Assembly: GCF_044762855.1 (NCBI RefSeq) | Contig: NZ_JBIWFB010000011.1 | Span: 1 to 64,000, forward strand | Origin: Psychrobacillus sp044762855 | GTDB taxonomy: Bacteria; Bacillota; Bacilli; Bacillales_A; Planococcaceae | Reading direction: 5' to 3' | DNA length: 64,000 nt | In this document: piece after piece, positions 43,501-52,326 of the stretch | Numbering within the stretch: the stretch's first letter is position 1 | Layout: every line of letters starts with the position of its first letter | Notes under the pieces: model-generated | Database searches by the model: none | Told to the model about the DNA's origin: nothing | The model's input: the letters and a program-made list of their open reading frames with translations, nothing else | Program-made: the position numbers and the translations under genes

Positions 43501-44514
43501 CTACTCGTAGTTAGCCATGTAATTCCCTTCTTCAAATATTTCTTTCGGACTTTTGGAAGTCCATTCTTCTACTGTCATATCGGGATGCAAGTTTAAGTAA
43601 GATCTTATCATCTTGTAGCCCTCACTATAGCCATAATAATTGGGAAAACCATTAGTCCCACCTATTAGTATTTCATAAATCTGATCAGTAACAGGATCCT
43701 CAAGATTTGGTTCAATCCTGCTCCAATATTCTTTGTTAAAGTTTTCGATAACTACATAATCAGTACTATTTGAAGTGGGATACACTAAGGTTTCAAACAT
43801 CACGGCTTGCCCTTCCAATATTAAATAATCTAATACTGTTGGATTATAATCTTCTGTGTAATGTTTTTCGATCCAAACGCTATGATGATATTCATGTGAA
43901 ATACCTGATTTATAATGATTATCAAGGTCACTCAAACTATAATAGTTATCGAAATCATTGAAAAAGACTAAGATTTTCCCTGCCCCGGCTGTAATCATGT
44001 CAGATGGAAATCTTTCATTTTTAGGAAACACACATACATTTGTTTTATTTTCAGAAGAAAGTATGTCGGAGGATTTAACAAAGGATTCCTCGTATAACTT
44101 ATTTATATGATTTTTATCTATAGATTCAACTTGATTCTTAATACTATTATAATCACTTTCTTCCGGTGTCCATTCAAATAAATTAATTTCTAAATGTTCC
44201 GTATCTTTAAAGCATGCATCATATATAGGTTCAATAATTTCTTGTTGATATAATTTATGGAGTGACTTATCTGGATTATCTTTTACAGTTTTAAAATAGT
44301 TTTCATATAGCTTGTAAGCATGAATTATATTAAATTTTTGGCCCGTATTGGGGTTTTTAAAAGAATAGGTTATATTTTGTTGTTCTTGTTGTTCATTTTC
44401 CAGAATTGTATTCTCGTGGGATTGTTCAGTTTGCTTACAGGCTGATAAAATAAATACTAATAGAAGCATACACAATGAAATTAAAACTTTATTATCGGTA
44501 CTCAAAAATTTCAT
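43501..44514 (-). CDS. Lipoprotein, DUF2268-like putative zinc protease
   Basis: Protein of about 337 residues with a lipoprotein signal (ISLCMLLLVFILSACK, lipobox LSAC) and a C-terminal domain with SHEYHHSVW, a HExxH-like motif, and a downstream YLILEGQAVMFE supplying the third ligand Glu, as in DUF2268 predicted metalloproteases. Surface-anchored. ATG 44514 abuts GGGAG; TTG 44505 has better spacing. It is one of the few minus-strand genes in this zone. Confidence 0.8.
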   Translation of the reverse strand: MKFLSTDNKVLISLCMLLLVFILSACKQTEQSHENTILENEQQEQQNITYSFKNPNTGQKFNIIHAYKLYENYFKTVKDNPDKSLHKLYQQEIIEPIYDACFKDTEHLEINLFEWTPEESDYNSIKNQVESIDKNHINKLYEESFVKSSDILSSENKTNVCVFPKNERFPSDMITAGAGKILVFFNDFDNYYSLSDLDNHYKSGISHEYHHSVWIEKHYTEDYNPTVLDYLILEGQAVMFETLVYPTSNSTDYVVIENFNKEYWSRIEPNLEDPVTDQIYEILIGGTNGFPNYYGYSEGYKMIRSYLNLHPDMTVEEWTSKSPKEIFEEGNYMANYE

Positions 44515-45028
44515 CTCCCTATTCAATATTAATATACTTCCTATACATTCCATTTTGCCTAAAAGTTTCATTAAATTTAATAACTATAACAAAACATGCC
44601 TTTAAAATAAGTTGGTTGGTTTGAAATAATAGGAGTATGATTTTTGAAGAAGGAGAGTACTTTCCAATTACAAATAAAAGGAAATTATTTTAGTAAAGAG
44701 TATAGCCCGTGGAAAAGGTGATTTTAAGAAACCCTAGAGAAAGTACAGAAATCAACATATATAGAGAAGTGTAATAATCTTTTTTAAAGTAATACCATCT
44801 TTACATTAGAAATAACTGATTATTTTAAAAATATTTTTAAGTTTTAAAATTGGGGTTAGAAGTCTTTATACGCTTATCAGCTTCAAACAAAGCCCATACT
44901 TTGGACCGTAACCATTTCATTCCACTATAAAATAGTTATATGAAAAGGATTATTACCAACTTAATAGAATTTTAGATATTGGATGTATGTTTACAAACGC
45001 AGCAGGTTAAGGTGATAGGGGGAGTTGT
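44515..45028. other. Intergenic region
   Basis: No intact gene. GAAGAAGGAGAG at 44645 is followed by short broken frames. At 44995-45012 ACAAACGCAGCAGGTTAAGG is a right end of the intergenic repeat family placed just before the DUF4181 gene. Confidence 0.45.
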
Positions 45029-45436
45029 ATGTTTTGGCTAAAATTTGGATTGATTACGATAATTGTTTTTGTTTTTATTTCAACAGTTAAGCTTCTGCTG
45101 AGGAGTATACTCAAAATGGAGAAAGTTAAAAAAGAGTTTTTTTCTTTTAATCACATAAACGAGTTACATAGAAAAATTGAAAAAGGTTTGAGAACTCTTT
45201 CTGGTATTACTCTATTGATCCTATCTTATGTGCTATTGTTTTATTATGAAGATTTAATTTATCTCATATTAATTGCAGTAATTGTTTTTATAGTATTGGA
45301 TTACATGATAAGAGCATTTTTTGAATGGAAGTTTACACGATATCCGAAACAATCTATCTTGACTGTAACTGAAATGATTATTATCTTAAGTGCAATAATA
45401 ATCGTTATCGAATTTAAGTTACTTGGACCTTATTAA
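45029..45436 (+). CDS. DUF4181-family membrane protein
   Basis: Protein of 135 residues with four helices (FGLITIIVFVFISTVKLLL; LSGITLLILSYVLLFYY; LIYLILIAVIVFIVLDYMI; TVTEMIIILSAIIIVIEF). Arrangement and length fit DUF4181. GGGGGAG precedes the ATG. Repeat right end upstream; the stop codon coincides with a repeat left end (TTAAGCTAAGGGGTAGTTTA). Function unknown. Confidence 0.78.
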   Translation: MFWLKFGLITIIVFVFISTVKLLLRSILKMEKVKKEFFSFNHINELHRKIEKGLRTLSGITLLILSYVLLFYYEDLIYLILIAVIVFIVLDYMIRAFFEWKFTRYPKQSILTVTEMIIILSAIIIVIEFKLLGPY

Positions 45437-45505
45437 GCTAAGGGGTAGTTTAGTGAAAGAGGGGGAGTTTTATCCGGTAAATTTAAATGGTAGGGAGGAG
45501 ATAAT

Positions 45506-45833
45506 ATGCTAGAATTTCCAGGTTATATTATATTGCTTAGTATTCCTTTTGTTGTTACTGTGATTACTTCTTTCATCTTATCAAAAAGGTACAAAAAGAA
45601 GGAAAAAGTAGATAAGGGTTTGAATTTATTTATTTCAAACTTTCTCATAGAACAATGATGATACGAACTTTAACCAGTTTACCAATTGTGAACATTGCAT
45701 TCATTATCATATATTATTCTCAGATTGGAGTTTAGCATTTTATATTAGCTTTGTTTTATTTGTTTCATTAGTTTTAGCTGTTCAGTTTCTATATAATCAC
45801 AAAAAGTGGAAGAACGAAGAAATAAGTTATTAG
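45506..45833 (+). pseudogene. Frameshifted three-helix membrane protein
   Basis: AGGGAGGAG precedes ATG 45506 (MLEFPGYIILLSIPFVVTVI ... FISNFLIEQ-stop, 49 codons). Other frames continue MIRTLTSLPIVNIAFIIIYY and FYISFVLFVSLVLAVQFLYN to TAG 45833. At least two frameshifts break what was a protein of roughly 105 residues. Confidence 0.65.
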
Positions 45834-45839
45834 AAGTTC

Positions 45840-45945
45840 TACTAACGGATGCTGTTGTTATACAAGACCTTCATTACGATGGTCTATTTTTATACGAGAA
45901 ATATAATGCGAAATGTTACACTTAAATTAACTCGGCAGGTCATTT
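45840..45945. repeat. Two-ended intergenic repeat copy
   Basis: Left TACTAAC, GGAT, GCTGTTGTT; hairpin AGACCTTC / GATGGTCT (45865-45885) with T-run; internal AATGCGAAATGTTACAC; right AATTAACTCGGCAG then GTCATTT. Confidence 0.75.
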
Positions 45946-45990
45946 AAATAGTAATTTACGCAAATACAGAGGTGGGAGTGGATAATTAAT

Positions 45991-46329
45991 ATGGATACTG
46001 ATCCTCTTATTCCGTTGATATTAATTTGGGGAATACCAGTTTTTATGGTTGTTAGAAGTTATTTGAAAATGAATACTGATGACAAAAAATCAGCAATCAA
46101 TGATTTTAGGTCAAGCCGTTTTATTTTAACAATTGGCTTTATTGTAATGGGTGCTTTCTTGGCACATTTAGGTACTTTATTTTCCATTAGCATTATGGAG
46201 TTACTTGGAATTGGTCTTTTTGCTTTAGGAGGGTTCTTATCAGCAATAGATATGTGGAACAAGAATAAAATTAAAAGTGTGATTCTACTTGTCTTAATAG
46301 CTTTTCCTTTGTTGTACTTATTAAATTAA
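45991..46329 (+). CDS. Small membrane protein
   Basis: Protein of 112 residues with four hydrophobic segments (LIPLILIWGIPVFMVV; FILTIGFIVMGAFLAHLG; LLGIGLFALGGFLSAI; VILLVLIAFPLLYLL). GGTGGGAG upstream. No family recognised. It starts 45 bp after a repeat right end. Confidence 0.65.
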   Translation: MDTDPLIPLILIWGIPVFMVVRSYLKMNTDDKKSAINDFRSSRFILTIGFIVMGAFLAHLGTLFSISIMELLGIGLFALGGFLSAIDMWNKNKIKSVILLVLIAFPLLYLLN

Positions 46330-46383
46330 AGAACAATTTAGTTATAGAAGTACTAATACTTTAAATTATAGGGGTTCAATCAT

Positions 46384-46818
46384 ATGAAGACTTGGAAGTA
46401 CCGAACCACAAACACATTTTTTGACTACTTGGATTTTCATGATTGCTTAGTTGAGAAAATAATAGTTGAAAAAGACAAGGTCATTATTGAGTTCCGATTT
46501 ATTTATGTGTCTGCTGAACATCCCCTTAATCCCAATGATGTAGCAAAATCAACAGATAAATGTAGACTTACTTTCTATGGAGTAACGGATAGTGCTGCAG
46601 TTATTCACTTGGATGAAGGGATGGAAAAGCAAGTTCTAATTACCGACTTAGAAGAAATGGAATTCTTGAAGTTTACTCAAAAACCATTAGGAAATTTAAT
46701 GATTTTTGATATGTTTGGAACTGAATGGAAGACACATCAATTCAGTAGTATTCAAATTACAGCTATCAGTTTTACTTTAGAGTGGAATGATTTTACCGAA
46801 AATGCTTGGTATGTTTAA
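46384..46818 (+). CDS. Hypothetical soluble protein
   Basis: Protein of 144 residues, mostly beta: DYLDFHDCLVEKIIVEKDKV near the N-terminus and LMIFDMFGTEWKTHQFSS. The HDC...I pattern followed by beta strands recalls immunity-type or DUF6188-like folds, but I cannot assign it. AGGGG precedes the ATG. Complete repeat copy follows. Confidence 0.6.
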   Translation: MKTWKYRTTNTFFDYLDFHDCLVEKIIVEKDKVIIEFRFIYVSAEHPLNPNDVAKSTDKCRLTFYGVTDSAAVIHLDEGMEKQVLITDLEEMEFLKFTQKPLGNLMIFDMFGTEWKTHQFSSIQITAISFTLEWNDFTENAWYV

Positions 46819-46851
46819 TGATTAGTGAAAATTTCCAACCAAAACTTAACC

Positions 46852-46958
46852 AACTAACGAGTGCTTTAGTTAAAAAAATTATCGTTTGGAACATCTATTC
46901 TTACTACTCAAGTAAATATTATAGAATGTGATACTCAAACAAAATAAGCAGGTTAGTA
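46852..46958. repeat. Two-ended intergenic repeat copy
   Basis: Left AACTAAC, GAGT, GCTTTAGTT; interior diverged (no GACCATC hairpin but CAAGTAAATATTATAGAATG retained); right AAGCAG then GTTAGTA. Confidence 0.72.
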
Positions 46959-46989
46959 GAAAAACAGTAAGATTTTAATGAAATAAAAA

Positions 46990-47025
46990 GAACGTATGTT
47001 CATTGTTTGTTTATTGATGTATAAT
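46990..47025 (+). promoter_or_regulatory. LexA (SOS) box and promoter of the DinB gene
   Basis: GAACGTATGTTC (46990-47001) matches the Gram-positive LexA/DinR box core GAAC-N4-GTTC with purine-N-purine-pyrimidine spacing. It overlaps the expected -35 (TGTTCA, 46997-47002), with TATAAT at 47020-47025 after 17 bp. The gene 45 bp downstream belongs to the damage-inducible DinB family. Confidence 0.7.
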
Positions 47026-47069
47026 TCGAAATACATAATATTCTTAATTATTGAGGTGGAGGAAGCGAT

Positions 47070-47519
47070 ATGAAGAAGATATTAAAAGAATTTGAAGAAA
47101 CATTGGATGCCATTAAGAAATTAAAAGATGTAAATGAAGATAAGTTAATTGAGCCTATTAGTGAAGAAAAATGGTCGATTAGAGAAATTGTAGGACATTT
47201 ATTTTATTGGGATAAGTATAATCTAGAAAAAATGGTTCCGTTAATGGTTAGCGGAGCAAACTTGCCACAGTTTCCAGACCATGACCAATATAATAAGGAA
47301 TCAATATTATATCTAAAAGACAACACAGTGGAATCTATTATAGATGCTTTTATAGAAACTCGAAAGGAGCTTATTGAGAATATTTCAAAAGTAGAAGAAG
47401 ATATTAGATTTACAATAGGAAAAGGAAAACGACAGTTCTCAAGTGAAAGTTTTATAAAGATGTTTTTAGAACATGATGTTCACCATTTGCAACAAATAAA
47501 TAGGATAATAAATAATTGA
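47070..47519 (+). CDS. DinB-family (YfiT-like) metal-binding protein
   Basis: Four-helix-bundle protein of 149 residues. WSIREIVGHLFYWDKYN provides the first metal His and HDVHHLQQINRIIN the other two. DinB-fold enzymes include bacillithiol-S-transferases; the name comes from DNA-damage-inducible dinB of Bacillus subtilis (not polymerase IV). GAGGTGGAGG before the ATG. The LexA-type box upstream suggests SOS control. Single gene between repeat ends at 46958 and about 47531. Confidence 0.88.
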   Translation: MKKILKEFEETLDAIKKLKDVNEDKLIEPISEEKWSIREIVGHLFYWDKYNLEKMVPLMVSGANLPQFPDHDQYNKESILYLKDNTVESIIDAFIETRKELIENISKVEEDIRFTIGKGKRQFSSESFIKMFLEHDVHHLQQINRIINN

Positions 47520-47606
47520 GTGCCATAGTTTTTATTGTGTTAACGGATGTTTGGATTAAACAAGATATCTTTTGAAGATAATAGAATATCAGTGAGAGGT
47601 ATAAAA

Positions 47607-47864
47607 ATGGAAGAGAAAAAGTTTGATGTTTTAATGTTATTTCAAATAATTTTTGCACTTCTTGTTATGTTAATTAGTATTTACAGTAAAGTTACGGAAA
47701 ACTACAGCCTTCTGCCATTGATGCTCATATTTTTGAGCGTATTGTTCCTTATAATAGGATTACGAGAATATAAAAGAACTCAGAGCTTATTGTGGGGCAT
47801 TTGCTATTTATGCATTTCGTTGTTCATTTTATACACTGTAGTTGGAAGCATTATGAGTAAATAA
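47607..47864 (+). CDS. DUF3953-like (YczI-type) membrane protein
   Basis: Protein of 85 residues. Hydrophobic segments LFQIIFALLVMLISIYS, LLPLMLIFLSVLFLIIGLR and ICYLCISLFILYTVV with EYKRTQS between, the pattern of DUF3953/YczI. ATG 47607 behind GAGAGG is the family start; the frame extends 20 codons upstream through a repeat left end. Function unknown. Confidence 0.7.
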   Translation: MEEKKFDVLMLFQIIFALLVMLISIYSKVTENYSLLPLMLIFLSVLFLIIGLREYKRTQSLLWGICYLCISLFILYTVVGSIMSK

Positions 47865-47936
47865 ACAGAAGTAATATTCAATTAACAGATGGATTAGTAA
47901 ACTAGGCAGTCAAACAACAAAAAGGGGTGACACTTA

Positions 47937-48776
47937 TTGGATAAAGTAGAATTGCTAAACTTGGTACCTAAATTCTTAACTTTTTACCAGATGGCAAACA
48001 GACCAAGTATTGATGAAGAACAAAGATGGAAACTATGGGAAAAATATTATAACTTTGCTGCAATTCCTCCAGGAGAAGAAGGGAAAATAATTGCGAGAAA
48101 TTTGCTAGACGGGGCCTGGGATGCTTATGGTGTCCATTTAACTATGTTGGAAAATTGGGAACCAAACCTGGAGAAAGTTAAAGATTACTTAAAAAAAGTA
48201 AAAGAACTTCTGGGATATGACCAACCAATTAATTTGGTAGTTGTATATTTTGTTGGAGGATTTGAAAATAATCCTTTCGTTGCTCCTTATGATGAAAATC
48301 GTTTGGCACTTTGTCTTCCTATTGAAAATGGAGAATCTGATATATTACTATCACATGAATTGACCCATATAGTACATTCACATATTGCTAACTTAACAGC
48401 TGAATGGGAACGAACAATTGGCTCAACTATATTACAAGAGGGATTAGCCACTCAGGTGAGTAGATTTTTAGTTCCAGGGCAATCAATTGAGCTTTATATC
48501 GAGCATTCAAAAGGATGGCTTGAATCGTGCTATGAAAATAAGGCAGAAATCCTTACAGGTATACTTCCTTACTTAGAAGACTCTTCTTCCGAAGTGGTGA
48601 CAAAGTTTACATTTGGGAATGGAACAACAAACAGGGAAAGAGAAGCCTATTTTGTAGGTTGGGAAATGGTGCAATACCTCTTAGATGAGGGAGTAACTTT
48701 TAAAGAAATGGCAAATGTTCAAGAGAAAGATATACCCAATTATATACGTGAAGCCTATCCATTACTATTCAACTAA
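47937..48776 (+). CDS. DUF2268-like zinc-dependent protease
   Basis: Protein of 279 residues from TTG 47937 behind AAAGGGG. Active-site LLSHELTHIVHSHIA (HExxH, about residue 140) and the later ILQEGLATQVSRF providing the third Glu ligand. No signal peptide, so intracellular. Related in fold to the lipoprotein at 43501 but distinct. Confidence 0.8.
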   Translation: MDKVELLNLVPKFLTFYQMANRPSIDEEQRWKLWEKYYNFAAIPPGEEGKIIARNLLDGAWDAYGVHLTMLENWEPNLEKVKDYLKKVKELLGYDQPINLVVVYFVGGFENNPFVAPYDENRLALCLPIENGESDILLSHELTHIVHSHIANLTAEWERTIGSTILQEGLATQVSRFLVPGQSIELYIEHSKGWLESCYENKAEILTGILPYLEDSSSEVVTKFTFGNGTTNREREAYFVGWEMVQYLLDEGVTFKEMANVQEKDIPNYIREAYPLLFN

Positions 48777-48817
48777 CTACTGATTTACTTGAATAAGAAA
48801 AAATAGGAGAAAAATAA

Positions 48818-49288
48818 ATGGAAATAAGATTAGCGACACCAAAAGACCAACACCAAGTGGTGAATGTATTAAATGAGGTCACGCTGACTTTGCAAAAAAA
48901 GGACATTTACCAATGGGATTATCCTTGGGAAGTCAATAAAATTACAAATGAAATAAATAATTATTATACGTATGTATTGTTACTAGAAGAGAAGATAATC
49001 GGGACTTTTTGTTTAAAGGATATAGATTGTTTAAGTGAGTTAACCATTGATCCTAAAAGTTATTACTTGTCTCAAATTGCCATTCTACCAGAATACCAAG
49101 GTAATAATTATGGTTCAAAAATAACGGCCTTTGCTTGCTACTTTGCTAAAAGAAAAAATAAAACAATGTATTTAGATTGTTGGGCTGGAAATGAAAAGTT
49201 GAAAAAATTCTATTTGCATAATGGTTTTGAGTATCAAGGGGATTTTCCAGAAGAAGATTATTTTATTAGCATTTTTAAATTTCAATAA
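48818..49288 (+). CDS. GNAT acetyltransferase
   Basis: Protein of 156 residues. MEIRLATPKDQHQVVNVLNE start, SQIAILPEYQGNNYGSKITA acetyl-CoA loop (with N in place of the second conserved Gly position) and FYLHNGFEYQGDFPEEDYF end. ATAGGAG before the ATG. Substrate unknown. Confidence 0.85.
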   Translation: MEIRLATPKDQHQVVNVLNEVTLTLQKKDIYQWDYPWEVNKITNEINNYYTYVLLLEEKIIGTFCLKDIDCLSELTIDPKSYYLSQIAILPEYQGNNYGSKITAFACYFAKRKNKTMYLDCWAGNEKLKKFYLHNGFEYQGDFPEEDYFISIFKFQ

Positions 49289-49321
49289 AGTGGTGCATTA
49301 GTGGGGAAAAAAGAAAGAGTC

Positions 49322-49365
49322 GTTTTGACTGCTTTTTCTTGTTTAACAAGAGAAGCAGTCAAATC
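49322..49365. terminator. Terminator between convergent genes
   Basis: GTTTTGACTGCTT...TTCTTG / CAAGAGAAGCAGTCAAATC dyad. A second perfect dyad TCCACCTAGC-AATAA-GCTAGGTGGA at 49394-49418 lies nearer the minus-strand anti-sigma gene. Confidence 0.8.
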
Positions 49366-49433
49366 GAGAATATTTTCTTATGATACATTAAGATCCACCT
49401 AGCAATAAGCTAGGTGGACCCCTATTGAAAATC

Positions 49434-50561
49434 CTATTTTTTATTTAGTGGCACTTGAATGGATTCAATCGTGTAAGGCTCCATAACTGGCACTAAGAAA
49501 CCATCACCATTTGAATCTGGATTATCTACTTTCATCACATTCACGATTGGCGTTATCGTGAGAGTTGTTGCTGCATCGTCGAAAACACTCATTGTAATTC
49601 TTGGATTACTTCTATGATTCGCATCAAAATCTGTACTGTGAGTAGAATCTCGGTAATGGACATATTTATATGATTTCCCTGAATTATCAGATATTAAGTA
49701 TTCGATTAGTACCACCCTCATTTCTTTCTCTTCTTGTGAAACCACTCGCTCGTCCACTAGTTCCGACAGATAGATAGTAGAAGAAATGGGGGTTTGTGTT
49801 ATTTTTATTAAATCAACTTCAATCCCTTTATCTTCTGTGGAAAATTCATTAGTAGTAAATTTTCTAGTTTTGTTATCTAACTTCTCTAAAAGAAATTGGA
49901 AGGACCAACTTCCTAACGTGGCTTGTTGAACTTTATTTAAATTAATAACCGTATCCCCCGTCCATGTAACATGAAGAGTGTCGGGTTTAGAGCCCTTAAG
50001 TAATTGGTAGATATATACTACAGCGTATTCGTGATCATTTATTTTTTCTACTATATAATTTTCAAAATATCCATTATCCTTATAACGATCTCCAAATTCA
50101 TCTACAAATTCATCTACAATCATTTTACCTTCTAAAACAGGTCTTTCTCCCAAATCCTGTTCACTCTTAATCGTGTAGGCAATTGTAATATTTTCCCCAT
50201 CATAAACTGCATTAGTTGCTGTAATACTAATCCCGTTACTTTCTTGAGTTATTCCTATATCGGTCGAATGCTCGTCATATTCTTCAAATACATAGTATTC
50301 ATTATTACTCAATAGTTCAAAGATGTTACTAATAATTGGTACCTTAGCCGCCAGTGCTGGAAATGTAAGACTGAATGTAAAACTAGATAGGACGATAAAG
50401 GAGGCTGCAGCTAATAAAAAATAGTTTTTCTTTTTCTTCTTGGTTGACATTTTATGAAATATTTTCTTTTGAATACGATTTTGTTCCACTGTGGAAAGTG
50501 GTACTTCTTCCAATTCACTTACGTCTAACCTGACATTATTTAGCTCTTTAAAAATGGACAT
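49434..50561 (-). CDS. DUF4179 anti-sigma factor
   Basis: Protein of 375 residues. Cytoplasmic N-terminus (about 1-42), one helix (YFLLAAASFIVLSSFTFSLT, about 46-66), then FPALAAKVPIISNIFELLSN opening the DUF4179 external domain. It starts 3 bp after the sigma gene and so is translationally coupled. Paralogous in organisation, though clearly diverged, to the module at 35482-36985. Confidence 0.88.
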   Translation of the reverse strand: MSIFKELNNVRLDVSELEEVPLSTVEQNRIQKKIFHKMSTKKKKKNYFLLAAASFIVLSSFTFSLTFPALAAKVPIISNIFELLSNNEYYVFEEYDEHSTDIGITQESNGISITATNAVYDGENITIAYTIKSEQDLGERPVLEGKMIVDEFVDEFGDRYKDNGYFENYIVEKINDHEYAVVYIYQLLKGSKPDTLHVTWTGDTVINLNKVQQATLGSWSFQFLLEKLDNKTRKFTTNEFSTEDKGIEVDLIKITQTPISSTIYLSELVDERVVSQEEKEMRVVLIEYLISDNSGKSYKYVHYRDSTHSTDFDANHRSNPRITMSVFDDAATTLTITPIVNVMKVDNPDSNGDGFLVPVMEPYTIESIQVPLNKK

Positions 50562-50564
50562 TCT

Positions 50565-51101
50565 TCACACCCCATCCCTCAATAATATAGTTTTTAACTT
50601 TTTTCTGCCTCTGGAGAGTTTGTTATGCACCCAAGATTGCTTTACTTTGAATTCCTTTGCAATTTCATTGGATGGAACACCTTCCACATAATATTTTTCA
50701 AATATCGCTCGTTCCGTATCGTTTAATGCACTTAATATGGAAGATAAATCGATTCCACTTGGCTTGACCTTCGATTGGTCATATACATGTTCATCAAAGG
50801 CAATTTGACTTACTTGTCGTTTTGTTTTTTCCGTTTTGCGTATATAATCAATCGCTCGGTATTTGGCAATTGCAGAAATCCATTGTTTGAACTCATTTTT
50901 GGTGGGATCAAATGATTCAATATGGAACCATATCGAAATCAATACATCTGCTAAGCATTCTTCTATATCTGGTTGATTGCCATTCAAGTATCTTCGGATA
51001 ATACCATTAAGCAGACCTCCATAATTCTGTATAAGATAAGGAATTGTTTGTTCATTTTTACAGATTATTTGTTGTACAACGTTTTCATCCGTTATCTTCA
51101 C
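50565..51101 (-). CDS. ECF-type RNA polymerase sigma factor
   Basis: Protein of 178 residues, GTG start behind AAGGAGAGG. Region 2 (DIEECLADVLISIWFHIESF; WISAIAKYRAIDYIRK) and region 4 (FEKYYVEGVPSNEIAKEFKV, then WVHNKLSRGRKKL) present. First gene of a two-gene operon with the DUF4179 protein. Probably autoregulated and envelope-stress responsive. Confidence 0.9.
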   Translation of the reverse strand: MKITDENVVQQIICKNEQTIPYLIQNYGGLLNGIIRRYLNGNQPDIEECLADVLISIWFHIESFDPTKNEFKQWISAIAKYRAIDYIRKTEKTKRQVSQIAFDEHVYDQSKVKPSGIDLSSILSALNDTERAIFEKYYVEGVPSNEIAKEFKVKQSWVHNKLSRGRKKLKTILLRDGV

Positions 51102-51355
51102 TTCAACCTCTCCTTGTTCATTTTTGGGTACCCTGCCTATTAATACGTATATTAAGTCAAAAACCTATCAAATAAAATATTTAAAAGTATAAATGCGGTA
51201 ACAATCTCAGCTTACACGAACTATTAGACCTCTTCAAAATTGTATCGATTAGTACTTTGATTAAATTAAAATTCCTGTTTTAATATTTTTTATTTTCTGT
51301 TAGTATATAGAAGATTTGGATTTGTGTACTGGAAATAAGAAAAGGGGGAAAATGT

Positions 51356-52102
51356 ATGACATATAAACGAGTATTAATAAAAATAAGCGGTGGTGCTCTA
51401 GCAGACGAAAACGGTGATAGCTTTGGTGCAAAAAGTTTGGAACATATTACAGACGAAATTATTTCATTAACCTCAATAGGAATCGAAGTTTCTATCTTGG
51501 TTGGGGGTGGAAACATCTTTAGAGGTAATCTATCAAGTCAATGGGGAATCGATAGAGTTGAAGCAGATAACATTGGTACTTTGGGAACTATAATTAACAG
51601 TTTAATGCTCCGAGGTGTTCTAAAATCGAAAACCGATAAAGAAGTACGAGTAATGACTTCCATACCAGCTCCATCTGTTGCTGAACCTTATATTCGATTA
51701 AAAGCCGTTCAACATCTTGAAAAAGGCTATATAGTGATTTTCGGGGGAGGAAATGGACAACCATTTGTAACGACCGATTATCCTAGTGTACAAAGAGCAA
51801 TTGAAATGGATAGCGATGCTATTTTTGTAGCGAAGCAAGGTGTCAATGGAGTCTACACCTCAGATCCGAAACTAACAAAAGATGCAAGAATGTATAAAAA
51901 TTTAAATTATGATGATGTTGTAAAAAATGGTATTCGAGTTATGGACCAATCAGCATTATTACTTGCTAGAGACTTCGATTTACCTGTACATATATTTGAT
52001 TTTAATAACACGGGAGTTATGCTAAGGATTTGTTTAGGAGAAACGTTGGGCACTTTGATTAGTAATAATAACACCAGTATGATGGATGAAAATATTGAGT
52101 AG
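51356..52102 (+). CDS. pyrH: UMP kinase (PyrH-like), probable paralogue
   Basis: Amino-acid-kinase-fold UMP kinase of 248 residues. YKRVLIKISGGALA (phosphate loop), VSILVGGGNIFRG, ADNIGTLGTIINSLML, GGGNGQPFVTTDYPSVQRA and MDSDAIFVAKQGVNGVYTSD follow PyrH. The essential pyrH normally lies between tsf and frr; this copy is alone, so it is probably a second UMP kinase. The last residues (NNNTSMMDENIE) do not look like PyrH, and the 3' end runs into a Nudix fragment. Confidence 0.85.
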   Translation: MTYKRVLIKISGGALADENGDSFGAKSLEHITDEIISLTSIGIEVSILVGGGNIFRGNLSSQWGIDRVEADNIGTLGTIINSLMLRGVLKSKTDKEVRVMTSIPAPSVAEPYIRLKAVQHLEKGYIVIFGGGNGQPFVTTDYPSVQRAIEMDSDAIFVAKQGVNGVYTSDPKLTKDARMYKNLNYDDVVKNGIRVMDQSALLLARDFDLPVHIFDFNNTGVMLRICLGETLGTLISNNNTSMMDENIE

Positions 52103-52274
52103 TTTCTATGTTGAAAGGGACATTAGCTCAATTTTTATTTGTGAAATAGTAGAGGGGAGTTTGCAAACATCTTTTGAAAGCTTGGAAATTGCGTTCCTTC
52201 CTATTAAAGAAGTGCAAAATTGGCATGCAGATCATTATGAAATGGCCAAAAAAGCATATGCTGCTCTAAAGTAA
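52080..52274 (+). pseudogene. C-terminal fragment of a Nudix hydrolase
   Basis: Frame reading ERDISSIFICEIVEGSLQTS, FESLEIAFLPIKEVQNWHAD and HYEMAKKAYAALK, the C-terminal half of a Bacillus Nudix hydrolase after its catalytic box. It overlaps the end of the pyrH frame, so a deletion has joined the two genes at about 52075. The Nudix box itself is missing, hence non-functional. Confidence 0.75.
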
Positions 52275-52326
52275 TACGTTACAAAGTTCATTTAAAGCGG
52301 GATATGGATTAGGGGGATAGAGTTGT

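Noticed and set aside
47070..47519. DNA polymerase IV for the DinB label
   Set aside because: The protein is a 149-residue metal-binding four-helix bundle, unrelated to Y-family polymerases.
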